A DNA stretch of 43,134 nt from VGKP01 sp964647695 (GTDB lineage Archaea; Nanobdellota; Nanobdellia; Pacearchaeales; GW2011-AR1): the NCBI GenBank assembly GCA_964647695.1, contig CAZYIS010000007.1, positions 1-43,134 of the forward strand, given 5' to 3'. Of the stretch, positions 7,801 through 15,883 are shown in pieces; within the stretch, counting starts at the first letter, position 1, and every line of letters begins with the position of its first letter. The notes below the pieces were generated by a model. It was given only the letters and a program-made list of their open reading frames with translations, ran no database searches and was not told the DNA's origin. Made by a program: the position numbers and the translations under genes.

Positions 7801-7871
7801 GGCCCATTAGGCTAATGGTAGACCGGGTCGTTTACACCGACCATGCGGAGGTCCGATTCCTCCATGGGCCA
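7801..7871 (+). tRNA. tRNA-Val(TAC)
   Basis: 71 nt. Acceptor GGCCCAT/ATGGGCC; anticodon arm GGTCG-TTTACAC-CGACC with anticodon TAC; T arm GGAGG-TCCGATT-CCTCC; discriminator A. A TATA-like TTTAAAAAAC lies ~35 nt upstream. The T loop TCCGATT is the same as in tRNA-Gly(GCC). Confidence 0.95.
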
Positions 7872-8051
7872 CTAATCTAAAATATTGAATAAGCCTGATT
7901 CTTTTCCTCGAAGATTTGTGGATTCCAGATATTCTTTAGCCTTGAAAAAATAGATTGCAGAATTTATGCCTATGGAACAGACAATGGCAGGTAGGGCTAA
8001 AACTGCAAGAGATAAATAATCTACTAAATTATTATCTAGTGATTTATACAT
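7872..8051 (-). CDS. 59-residue single-pass membrane protein
   Basis: A short minus-strand frame beginning MYKSLDNNLVDYL, with one ~24-residue hydrophobic helix (residues ~12-36, SLAVLALPAIVCSIGINSA then IYFF) and a charged cytoplasmic tail (KAKEYLE...RGKESGLF). Its stop codon abuts the 3' end of the convergent tRNA-Val. A TATA-like TTTATAAATATT lies ~27 nt upstream of the ATG at 8051, the normal leaderless spacing here, which supports it being real. Function unknown. Confidence 0.5.
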   Translation of the reverse strand: MYKSLDNNLVDYLSLAVLALPAIVCSIGINSAIYFFKAKEYLESTNLRGKESGLFNILD

Positions 8052-8126
8052 AAATATAATATTATTTTAATATTTATAAATATGCTCATGAGATAGCTTT
8101 AAAAATATCAAATAATTAACTAGTTT

Positions 8127-9935
8127 ATGGTTGATAATAAATCAAATTCTGTTAAAGATAAAAAACCAACTAATCTGGCCAATATAGCTCCAGGACCTGT
8201 GGCTAATAATTATCAATCTCAACCTGCAAATGTTCCTCAGCAGGCCGTAGATTTTGATAAGATAAAGACAAAATTAGATAATCTCAAAAAAGCAATTGTT
8301 AAAAAATATAAATTTACAGTAGCATTGAGCATTCTTCCTGGGCCTGCTGCTCCGATAATTGAAGAAGACGAAGGTATTCCAAAGGAAGTTTCGGATAGTA
8401 AACCAATGTATATGTTGATGATTATTCCGGAAGAGGAATATAAGAATCTTCCAAAAATAAAACCTGAAATTGTTAAATTAATTAATGAAACTAAGGAAAA
8501 TATCTGGGCAATTATCAAGACTCCGGTTGATCTTTGGAACTATGGACTAGATTCTAAATTTGAAATGATTGATGCAGTTTCTGCTGGATTTCCACTACAT
8601 GATGCTGGATTCTTGGGAGCATTGAGACTTGCTAATATACATAAATCTCTGGTATTGAGAAAGTTTGAAAGGTACGTAACATCCTATGTAATTGGAGGAT
8701 CATTGGTTAGAGGAACTGCAAGCAAAGATTCGGATGTGGATGTTTTCGTAATTATTGACGATACAGACGTTAAAAGAATGCCCAGACTTGAATTATTGGA
8801 TAAGCTTAGGGGAATTATCTATGATTATATAAGAGAAGCTACGGCACTATCTGGAGTAAAGAATGTTCTTAATGTACAATGTTATCTATTGACTGATTTC
8901 TGGCAAAGCGTTAAAGATGCACATCCAGTTATGTTTACTTTCATAAGAGATGGAATTCCATTCTATGATAGAGGAACATTTATTCCATGGAAACTTCTTC
9001 TTAAGATGGGTAAAATTAAACCTAGCACTGAAGCAATTGACCTTTATATGAAACAAGGAGATCAAACTGAAGAAATGGTCAAGAGAAGAATGTTGGATGC
9101 GATGGTTGATACCTATTATGGAATTGTTACACCTACTCAAGCACTTATGATGTTGGCTGGAGAAGCACCACCAGTTCCTAAGACAATTGTGGAAGAAGCA
9201 AAGAAATTATTCGTTGAAAAATTGAAAGTAATGACTGTTAATGATCTAAAGACTCTTGAAAAAGCAGTTTATCTATTCAAGCAATATGAATATGGTAAGT
9301 TGAAAGAATATCCTGGAAAGGATGTGGATCTATTGGTTCAGGAAAGTAAGGAATACAATAAAAAGTTAAAGGCATTGAGAGCAAAAATTGAAAAGAATAT
9401 GCATGAAAAATCTATAAATGATTTGAATGATAATATATTCAAACTTCTTGAAACATTCTTGGGTAAAAAGAGTAGAAGTCAATTGATTAAAGAGTTTGAA
9501 ATTAAAATGGTTAAGAAAGGAAAAATATCTCCTAGATTTTTACCAATAATAAAAGATGTAGAATCTTCCATTGCAAAAATAAAAGCTGGAAAGATTGATG
9601 GAAGCAAGGCAGATAATATGAAAAAAGACGCAATTGAACTTTTGAACAGCCTAGTGGAATATGGTCAAAGAGCAGATATTGTTACTGTTGAAAAATCAGT
9701 TATGCAAATCAGTTATCAGAATAGAAAAGCTGAATTAGTTCTTCTGGGAAACATAAACTTTATGATTGAAGGTAAAAATATAAGTAAAATTGACAACGGT
9801 AAAATTGTAAATTCTACTCGAGAAGAATTGGAAAAGGCATTGGCTGAGAATAAGGGTAAAATGAAGACTACAATTTCCGGAGATTTATTTATGGCTCTTG
9901 AAAAAGCCCTCGGAAAGTTCGAAATCACGTTCTAA
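8127..9935 (+). CDS. large nucleotidyltransferase-domain protein with helical (HEPN-like) domain
   Basis: A 602-residue protein. Residues ~1-55 are Pro/Asn-rich and disordered. Residues ~186-210 hold a Pol-beta-type nucleotidyltransferase motif, YVIGGSLVRGTASKDSDVDVF (GGS...G...SDVDV), with a possible third acid nearby. It continues into a helical domain (~290-420, MKQGDQTEEMV, DAMVDTYYGIVTPTQAL, KAVYLFKQYEYGKL) like HEPN, then a coiled/helical tail. The NT plus helical part is paralogous to the 273-residue protein at 16777-17598, including GKI..S.EA and A.PPVP/KMPPSP motifs. TATA-like TTTAAAAATA at ~8098 gives a leaderless mRNA. The substrate is unknown. Confidence 0.75.
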   Translation: MVDNKSNSVKDKKPTNLANIAPGPVANNYQSQPANVPQQAVDFDKIKTKLDNLKKAIVKKYKFTVALSILPGPAAPIIEEDEGIPKEVSDSKPMYMLMIIPEEEYKNLPKIKPEIVKLINETKENIWAIIKTPVDLWNYGLDSKFEMIDAVSAGFPLHDAGFLGALRLANIHKSLVLRKFERYVTSYVIGGSLVRGTASKDSDVDVFVIIDDTDVKRMPRLELLDKLRGIIYDYIREATALSGVKNVLNVQCYLLTDFWQSVKDAHPVMFTFIRDGIPFYDRGTFIPWKLLLKMGKIKPSTEAIDLYMKQGDQTEEMVKRRMLDAMVDTYYGIVTPTQALMMLAGEAPPVPKTIVEEAKKLFVEKLKVMTVNDLKTLEKAVYLFKQYEYGKLKEYPGKDVDLLVQESKEYNKKLKALRAKIEKNMHEKSINDLNDNIFKLLETFLGKKSRSQLIKEFEIKMVKKGKISPRFLPIIKDVESSIAKIKAGKIDGSKADNMKKDAIELLNSLVEYGQRADIVTVEKSVMQISYQNRKAELVLLGNINFMIEGKNISKIDNGKIVNSTREELEKALAENKGKMKTTISGDLFMALEKALGKFEITF

Positions 9936-9980
9936 TTTAACAAGAATAAGCTTTAAAAACCCAGTTTTCTAAGCAAAATA

Positions 9981-10235
9981 ATGAAAGGAATAGTTGTTCA
10001 GTTTAGAAGAAGCAGACATAGAATAAAAGAAAAACATTATCTACTTGATGTAGGCTGTGCCTCTAGAGAAGATGCTGTAAAAATGAAGGGTAAAATTGTA
10101 GAATGGAAAAGCCCTGCTGGTAAAATAATTGCTGGTAAAATAAGTGATGCTCATGGAAATAAAGGTCTTGTAAGAGCCATATTCGAATCAGGATTGCCTG
10201 GCCAAGCTATTGCAGACAATATAGAGGTTAAATAA
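9981..10235 (+). CDS. rpl35ae: 50S ribosomal protein L35Ae (eL33)
   Basis: 84 residues, matching the family's short archaeal length: MKGIVVQFRRSRH start, LLDVGCASREDAVKMKGKIVEWKSP, GKISDAHGNKGLVRAIFE and LPGQAIADNIEV. It belongs to the large subunit and is restricted to archaea and eukaryotes. One nt separates it from the uL16 gene, so the two form an operon. A TATA-like CTTTAAAAAC (9951-9960) places the start near the ATG. Confidence 0.92.
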   Translation: MKGIVVQFRRSRHRIKEKHYLLDVGCASREDAVKMKGKIVEWKSPAGKIIAGKISDAHGNKGLVRAIFESGLPGQAIADNIEVK

Positions 10236-10236
10236 T

Positions 10237-10776
10237 ATGGGATTAAGAAAAGCACTAGCTTACTCAAAGAAGAATGCAAGACCATTCACAAGAAATTCTA
10301 GAAGAAAAAATAAGTCCTATATTAAAACAGTTCCATTTTCAAAAATAGTTAAGTTCAATGGTGGAGATTTGAAAGGATATAATGAAAAGAAGCACACCCA
10401 TGAAGTTATTCTTAAATCTGAGGAATGGGTACAGATCAGAGACAATGCATTGGAAGCCTGTAGAATGTTAATCACTAAGCAGATGGATACTAAAGCTCTA
10501 GGACAATACTATTTAGAAGTTAAGGCACATCCTCATCATTTCCTTAGAGAAAATAAGAGCGCAGCCGCAGTTGCAGGAGCAGACAGAATTTCCACAGGTA
10601 TGACCCAATCATTTGGAGTAGTTGTAGGAAGAGCAGCAATTGTTCCAGCACAAAAAACCATATTCTTCGTATCCTGCGCTAATGAAAAAGCAGCAAGAGT
10701 TGCAAGAGACGCATTATTGATGACCGGACCAAAATTGGCCTGTAAGTCAAGAGTTATTTTCACAAAGGTTAGATAA
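10237..10776 (+). CDS. rpl10e: 50S ribosomal protein L10e (uL16)
   Basis: 179 residues, archaeal L10e/uL16. It shows RPFTRNSRRKNKSYIKTVP near the N-terminus, ALEACRMLITKQMDTKALGQYY, the hallmark HPHHFLRENKSAAAVAGADR, then GMTQSFGVVVGRAA and a C-terminal KLACKSRVIFTKVR. It contacts the P and A tRNAs near the peptidyl-transferase centre. It is co-transcribed with eL33. The stop codon lies 10 nt before leader element copy B of the next gene. Confidence 0.93.
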   Translation: MGLRKALAYSKKNARPFTRNSRRKNKSYIKTVPFSKIVKFNGGDLKGYNEKKHTHEVILKSEEWVQIRDNALEACRMLITKQMDTKALGQYYLEVKAHPHHFLRENKSAAAVAGADRISTGMTQSFGVVVGRAAIVPAQKTIFFVSCANEKAARVARDALLMTGPKLACKSRVIFTKVR

Positions 10777-10786
10777 TATTTATTTG

Positions 10787-10814
10787 AGGTGATTCGACCT
10801 CGGCGAATTCTGAG
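10787..10814 (+). promoter_or_regulatory. conserved two-hairpin leader element, copy B
   Basis: AGGTGATTCGACCTC followed by GGCGAATTCTGAG. Alternative stems are GAGGT (10786-10790)/ACCTC (10797-10801) and CTCGG (10799-10803)/CTGAG (10810-10814), sharing CTC. GAGGTGAT also matches a Shine-Dalgarno but lies over 30 nt from the ATG. The distance to the ATG at 10825 is 10 nt, exactly as in copy A. No clear TATA box lies in front, so it may be intercistronic after rpl10e. Confidence 0.7.
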
Positions 10815-10824
10815 ATAATATAAA

Positions 10825-11292
10825 ATGATAATATTTGAACTAGGAAATAGAGAAACAATAGAAAAATTAGTTAAGAAAAATTTTGTTTATGGCAAATTTG
10901 TTTTTAGAAGAGATGATTCTTTATTTAAAATTTATATGGGTGAATATAATTCTCATCCAGACTTAGTTAGAGATTTGAAATTAATAAAACCTAATGAGTC
11001 CCAATATCAAGTTATATGGGGCGGCGGAGAAGTCGGAATCGCTATGAAAAAGATGGATTTTACAGGAAACAGCGGCAATTATGGACAAGTTCCTAACTCT
11101 TTCCTTATTGATTGCATTAGAAACGTTAGAATTCAAGGAATTGAACAATTTACATTTAAGTTGTCTCCATATTCTAGAGAAGATGAAAATTTAGAAGCAA
11201 GAAGAAAAACTTGGAGAGATATTGGAAATTATGAATTAGATACTGAAAGAAAGTTATATTTATTTGATGGTAATATGAATCCTATTAGATAA
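10825..11292 (+). CDS. hypothetical protein with structured leader
   Basis: A 155-residue soluble protein with no recognised family. It has an N-terminal alpha/beta piece (MIIFELGNRETIEKLVKKNF), a glycine-rich VIWGGGEVGIAMKKMDFTG (~72-90), NSGNYGQVPNSFLIDCIRN and a charged C-terminal region with RRKTWRDIGNYELDTERK. It has no membrane segment. It follows uL16 and carries leader element copy B, which it shares with the gene starting at 6000. The two proteins show no evident sequence similarity, so the link is regulatory. Confidence 0.6.
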   Translation: MIIFELGNRETIEKLVKKNFVYGKFVFRRDDSLFKIYMGEYNSHPDLVRDLKLIKPNESQYQVIWGGGEVGIAMKKMDFTGNSGNYGQVPNSFLIDCIRNVRIQGIEQFTFKLSPYSREDENLEARRKTWRDIGNYELDTERKLYLFDGNMNPIR

Positions 11293-11322
11293 ATTTTTTA
11301 ACTCATCTTTTCTATAGTTTTT

Positions 11323-11910
11323 ATGATAAAGAGCATTATATTTGATTTTGATGGAGTTATTCATGATACATTTGAAATAGGATTTAGACTAAATAAGATT
11401 GTTAATCCGGATATAACCGAAGGCGAATATAGGGATTTTTTTAATGGAAATTTGTATGAACATAAGAAAGGGATAACTCCTGTAAGAATAGAAAAGTTTT
11501 TTGAACTGCAGGAAAAAGAATTTGAAGCACTGATGATTGAAGAAGAAATTAAACAGGAATTATTAAAACTAAAGAAAAAGTATAAATTATTTATAGTCAC
11601 ATCTAATAAAGAAGGCACATTGAAAAAATATTTTGAAAGAAGTAATTTGAGTAATTTATTCGATGAAATATTAGGAATAGAAACCCATACTTCTAAAGAA
11701 GAAAAATTTAAACTTATGTTTGAAAGAAATAAGCTGAACAAAGAAGAGTGCATATTCATAACTGATACTCTGGGAGATCTATTGGAAGCTCAAAGATTTG
11801 GAATAAAAACAATTGCAGTGGATTATGGATTCCATGATGTGGAAAGACTAAAGAAAGGTAATCCTATAAAGATAATATCTCATATTAAAGAAATTGAAGG
11901 TTTGTTATAA
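11323..11910 (+). CDS. HAD-superfamily hydrolase (phosphoglycolate phosphatase-like)
   Basis: 195 residues with all four HAD motifs: IIFDFDGVIHD (Asp nucleophile and general acid, residues 6-16), VTSNKEG (motif II Ser/Thr), the Lys in THTSKEEKF (motif III) and FITDTLGDLLEA (motif IV acids). The cap is helical (C1-type), as in PGPase/beta-phosphoglucomutase relatives. A small-molecule phosphatase is expected; the substrate is not readable. The gene starts 30 nt after the previous stop with a TTTTT-rich gap. Confidence 0.85.
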   Translation: MIKSIIFDFDGVIHDTFEIGFRLNKIVNPDITEGEYRDFFNGNLYEHKKGITPVRIEKFFELQEKEFEALMIEEEIKQELLKLKKKYKLFIVTSNKEGTLKKYFERSNLSNLFDEILGIETHTSKEEKFKLMFERNKLNKEECIFITDTLGDLLEAQRFGIKTIAVDYGFHDVERLKKGNPIKIISHIKEIEGLL

Positions 11911-11931
11911 AAATAATTATTCAGAATTAAA

Positions 11932-12423
11932 TTATCTAGTTCCCCAGTCATCCATTGGAGTTTTCTTATCGTATACTAATCTATGATTTCCACTTGCACT
12001 TTCTAATAATCCAAAATATGGTGTAATTGTTTCTATCTCCCGCGAATAATCCGTAGGTACGCCGGTAGGATCAAATATAAAATCTCTTGAATTTACTCTA
12101 CTGACTAAAAAGAAATGGGAATGGTTCCAATGTTGAGGTCTAAATTCAGTAAAAACATTACCATCGATTGCGGATAAAATCCTATTAATTTTATCTGTTA
12201 AAGTAGGTATATTTCTACAATTTTGTGGTGTCCATTCTTTAGCCGTCTGGGAATAAATAGCTAATAAAATTCTTCTTGCTGCGTCTATCTCGACAATATT
12301 CATGCCATCTTTCTTAAAATAATCCATAAAACTTTTCTGAGCCATATAGGGACATTTTTTAATTGTTTTAAAAACCTTCGTTTTGAAGATAATATCATCA
12401 TATACCAAATATCCCATATCCAT
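11932..12423 (-). CDS. hypothetical protein, possible transglutaminase/papain-like fold
   Basis: A 163-residue protein of unrecognised family. The C-terminal half has HWNHSHFFLVSRVNSRDFIFDPTGVP (in pieces: His101/His103, then Asp118 15-17 residues on), the usual His...Asp arrangement of papain-like cysteine peptidases, transglutaminases and N-acetyltransferases. A candidate Cys is Cys69 (PQNCRN) or Cys24, neither in a convincing helix-start context, so catalysis is uncertain. It is divergent from ppsA across a 33-nt gap and shares the His/Asp layout with the gene at 15048-15773 on ppsA's other side. Confidence 0.5.
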   Translation of the reverse strand: MDMGYLVYDDIIFKTKVFKTIKKCPYMAQKSFMDYFKKDGMNIVEIDAARRILLAIYSQTAKEWTPQNCRNIPTLTDKINRILSAIDGNVFTEFRPQHWNHSHFFLVSRVNSRDFIFDPTGVPTDYSREIETITPYFGLLESASGNHRLVYDKKTPMDDWGTR

Positions 12424-12456
12424 TAGATTTATTAACTCTTTTTCATTTTTCTTGAT

Positions 12457-15051
12457 ATGGTGATAAAGAAAGAGGAGAATAGCGCTGAATTTGTAAAATG
12501 GTTTTCTGAACTGAGTAATAAGGATATAGGCATTGCTGGAGGAAAGGGTGCTTCATTATCTGAGATGTATAATAATAAGTTCCCAATACCGCCAGGATTT
12601 ATTATAACTGCTCAGGCTTACGATTATTTTCTTGATAGAACTGGATTAAAGGCAGGAATAAAGGCCAAACTAGCTGATCTGGACATTGAGGATACTAAAA
12701 AACTTGAACAGAAGGCAAAGGAAGTAAGAGAAATGATTATTGCTGCAGAAATGCCTAAGGAAATGCAGGAAGCAATAACCGAAGCTTATGATATTTTGGA
12801 TACCAATAGACCTAATGTGGAAGGAGCAAAGAAAGGTGCTCTAGATATATTGAAGAATTCTCATGAACCTCCTTTTGTGGCCGTAAGAAGTTCTGCCACT
12901 ACTGAAGATTTGGCCGATGCGAGTTTTGCAGGTCAACAGGAATCTTTCCTAAATGTAAAAGGTAAAACAGAATTAATAAAAAAAGTAAAGGAATGTCAGG
13001 CATCTTTGTTTACAGCAAGAGCAGTTTATTATAGAACTAAGAAAGGATTTGATCATGCTAAATCTTTGTTATCGGTTGTTGTACAAAAGATGATTGATTC
13101 GGATAAATCAGGAGTTATGTTTTCTAGAAATCCTATATCGGATAAGGGCGATATTGTTATTGAATCGGTTTGGGGATTGGGAGAAGGAATAGTTTCTGGA
13201 GCAATAAAACCAGACCATTATGAAATTGATTCGAATCTAGAGAAATTTAATTTATTAGAGTGTAAGATTTCAACAAAAAAGACTGCCTACGTTAGAAATT
13301 CTTCCGGAGAAAATCAAGTGGTTAAACTAAATGAAGAAAGAGCAAATCAACAGGTATTAAATAATTCTGAACTGAGAATTTTAGCTAATTATGCAAGAAA
13401 GCTAGAAGAACATTATAAGAAACCTCAGGATATTGAATTTGCCATTGCTGGAGGAGATATATACATTGTTCAGAGTAGACCTATTACCACAAAGTTTTCA
13501 AATGAAAAGAGAAAAGATGTTTCTGGAAAGATGTTGCTTTCAGGTTTAGGAGCCAGCCCAGGAATTGGAACTGGAGTTGTTAAAATAATTCATGATTTGA
13601 ATGAACTGGATAAAATAAAGAAAGGAGATGTGTTAGTTACTGAAATGACCAATCCGGATATGGTGGTTTCGATGCAGAAGGCAGCAGCCATAGTTACAAA
13701 TGAAGGGGGAATTACAAGTCACGCCGCAATTGTAAGTAGAGAAATGGGAATTCCATGCGTTGTGGGAACTGGAAATGCAACGGATACATTGGTGGAAGGT
13801 ACTTTTATTACAGTAGATGGAAATGTGGGTAAGGTTTACGAAGGAAAAGGAGAAGCCAAGGCCATTGAAGTTCTGCCTATTGTTTCTACAAAGACAAAAA
13901 TAAAAGTTATTGTGGATCTGCCGGATTTTGCGGAAAGAGCAGCTAAATCCCATTCCAAAGCAGTAGGATTGGTTAGATTAGAAGGAATAATTGCCGAATC
14001 CGGAAAACATCCGATGTATTTTGTTGAAAATAGAAAGATGAAAGATTATGTTAAGGTCATTTATACTGGAATTAAAAAAATTGCTGGTTATTTTGATGAG
14101 GTATGGGTAAGAACAAGCGATATCAGAAGTGACGAATATAATCATCTGCAGGGAGCCCCTCAAAATGTTGAAGGAAATCCTATGCTTGGAAATCATGGAA
14201 TAAGATTTAGCCTTAAACATAAAGAAATTATACAAGCAGAAATTGAAGCTCTTAAAATGGTAGCTCTTGAATTCCCAAGTAAAAAACTAGGAGTAATGTC
14301 TCCTCAAATTATATCAGTTAATGAATTTGAGCAGGTAAAAGATATTGCAGAGCAGATAAAAATACCTGCAAATGTTAAATTGGGAATAATGGTGGAAACT
14401 CCAGCAGCAGTACAGATAATTAATGAATTATGTGAAGCAGGAATCCAATTTGTAAGCTTTGGAACCAATGATCTAACTCAGTACATGTTGGCCATCGATA
14501 GAAATAATCAGGATATACAGGATTTATATGATGAAACTAATCCGGCAGTGGTATCGGCAATAAGATATGTAATAAGAAGATGTAAGAAGTATAAGGTTGA
14601 AACTTCTATCTGTGGTCAAGCAGGAAGTAGAGAAGATATGGTTAAGATTCTTGTGGCCGAAGGAATTGATTCTATTTCAACTAACGCAGATGCAGCTAAG
14701 AAAGTAAGTGAAATTGTAGCTAAAGTTGAAGCTGAGCAAAGCGTAGTGAGAGAACATAACTTTGTTGAAGACGTTGGAGAAAAGAAATATGAAAATTCAA
14801 TGATAAAGAAAGAAGAAATGGATAAAAATGAAAAAGAAATTAGAAAGATTCCAGAGGGAATGAATAAATCAATAATTAATGATGATGATATAGAAAAAGT
14901 AATATTGAAAGAGCTCGATGACGACAGTTCCAATTTTATTCCTAATTCGGAAGGAAGCGATAATGATGTTCCTGCATTAAACGACGCTATTCCTATAGAT
15001 TCTGCTCATTTTAATACTGAAAAGAAAGATAGAGAAATTGATTTGAGTTAA
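12457..15051 (+). CDS. ppsA: phosphoenolpyruvate synthase (pyruvate, water dikinase) with acidic tail
   Basis: 864 residues. The N-terminal ATP-grasp domain begins GIAGGKGASLSEM and contains VAVRSSATTEDLADASFAGQQE and YIVQSRPIT; the swivelling His domain has GGITSHAAIVSREMGIPCVVG (His ~422); the C-terminal PEP/pyruvate barrel has EVWVRTSDIRSDEY, GNHGIRF, FVSFGTNDLTQYMLAIDR and the catalytic-Cys motif SICGQAGSR (~717). It converts pyruvate + ATP + water to PEP + AMP + Pi, for gluconeogenesis. The family normally ends about residue 765; here ~100 extra acidic, Asp/Ser-rich residues follow. The stop overlaps the convergent gene by 4 nt. Confidence 0.93.
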   Translation: MVIKKEENSAEFVKWFSELSNKDIGIAGGKGASLSEMYNNKFPIPPGFIITAQAYDYFLDRTGLKAGIKAKLADLDIEDTKKLEQKAKEVREMIIAAEMPKEMQEAITEAYDILDTNRPNVEGAKKGALDILKNSHEPPFVAVRSSATTEDLADASFAGQQESFLNVKGKTELIKKVKECQASLFTARAVYYRTKKGFDHAKSLLSVVVQKMIDSDKSGVMFSRNPISDKGDIVIESVWGLGEGIVSGAIKPDHYEIDSNLEKFNLLECKISTKKTAYVRNSSGENQVVKLNEERANQQVLNNSELRILANYARKLEEHYKKPQDIEFAIAGGDIYIVQSRPITTKFSNEKRKDVSGKMLLSGLGASPGIGTGVVKIIHDLNELDKIKKGDVLVTEMTNPDMVVSMQKAAAIVTNEGGITSHAAIVSREMGIPCVVGTGNATDTLVEGTFITVDGNVGKVYEGKGEAKAIEVLPIVSTKTKIKVIVDLPDFAERAAKSHSKAVGLVRLEGIIAESGKHPMYFVENRKMKDYVKVIYTGIKKIAGYFDEVWVRTSDIRSDEYNHLQGAPQNVEGNPMLGNHGIRFSLKHKEIIQAEIEALKMVALEFPSKKLGVMSPQIISVNEFEQVKDIAEQIKIPANVKLGIMVETPAAVQIINELCEAGIQFVSFGTNDLTQYMLAIDRNNQDIQDLYDETNPAVVSAIRYVIRRCKKYKVETSICGQAGSREDMVKILVAEGIDSISTNADAAKKVSEIVAKVEAEQSVVREHNFVEDVGEKKYENSMIKKEEMDKNEKEIRKIPEGMNKSIINDDDIEKVILKELDDDSSNFIPNSEGSDNDVPALNDAIPIDSAHFNTEKKDREIDLS

Positions 15052-15773
15052 TTTGCAATGATTGGTTCTTCACAACTATTGGGATTTCCAACTCCATAAT
15101 ATAATCTACCCTTATCAAATGATTCTGTTGCACCAATTAGATAATTTTTTTTATCTCTTAGAGTAGTATAGATTAAAGGAACATCGGTTTCCAATAGTCT
15201 AGGAATATTATGTAAAGATTTAGGTCTAGCGATATCAAATACATAATTTTTGTCAATTTTATCCTTTAATACTATGAAAGAATGATCATGCTGATTGCTT
15301 GAAGGAGAGCTAGTAGTTACTCCACTCATATAGGAAGAGGAGTATCCGTTTTCAAGTACATTTTGTAAGATAAATTGCCCAAGTGCTGATTGCTCAGCAC
15401 ATGCTGAATTGCCTATCAATGAGGAAAGCGTAGGATTGGTTTTGTTTAATAAAGATATTCTACCAGGGTTACCTGAATCGGGATTAACTTTTAATAATTC
15501 TTGAACTCTATTTTGTGTAAAACTAGAAATAAAAAATAGATAAGGATCTAGAGAGTAATTATTTTCAGCAATCCATTTTTGAATATCTTTTTGTTGTTCG
15601 TCATATTTTGCATTTAATATCTCTCTAGGATTAGAAGATCTAAATATGGGAAAAGAATTGAAATCTAAAGTTAGACTATCAGTTAATTCTTCACCGAATA
15701 TGCTTCCACCAATAGGTAATAGTTCTCCATTCTCTAAACGATCAGCCCAGATGCCGCGATATAGTTTATTCAT
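15048..15773 (-). CDS. hypothetical protein, possible papain-like cysteine hydrolase
   Basis: 241 residues, no recognised family. A Cys-His-Asp set is visible with papain/YopT-like spacing: NSACAEQSALGQFILQ (Cys125 at a helix start), QHDHSFIVLK (His164 on a strand) and YVFDIARP (Asp180 on the next strand). The first ~100 residues are variable. It has no signal peptide. A TATA-like TTTATATA (~15797-15803) lies about 25 nt before the ATG at 15773. A peptidase, deamidase or acyltransferase is possible. It overlaps the convergent ppsA stop by 4 nt. Confidence 0.55.
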   Translation of the reverse strand: MNKLYRGIWADRLENGELLPIGGSIFGEELTDSLTLDFNSFPIFRSSNPREILNAKYDEQQKDIQKWIAENNYSLDPYLFFISSFTQNRVQELLKVNPDSGNPGRISLLNKTNPTLSSLIGNSACAEQSALGQFILQNVLENGYSSSYMSGVTTSSPSSNQHDHSFIVLKDKIDKNYVFDIARPKSLHNIPRLLETDVPLIYTTLRDKKNYLIGATESFDKGRLYYGVGNPNSCEEPIIAN

Positions 15774-15883
15774 GTTTTTTATACAAAAAAAGAGTATATA
15801 AATCTTAGGGTATTGTAACTACTCTATAGATACAACAATGGAAAGATTTAAATACTCTTTTGCACTAGATAAATTATACTAAA

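Noticed and set aside
10787..10814. tRNA T-arm or C/D-box RNA fragment as explanation for the repeated leader
   Set aside because: The TTCGACC part resembles a T loop, but stem and loop sizes do not fit, and no proper box C is present in both copies.
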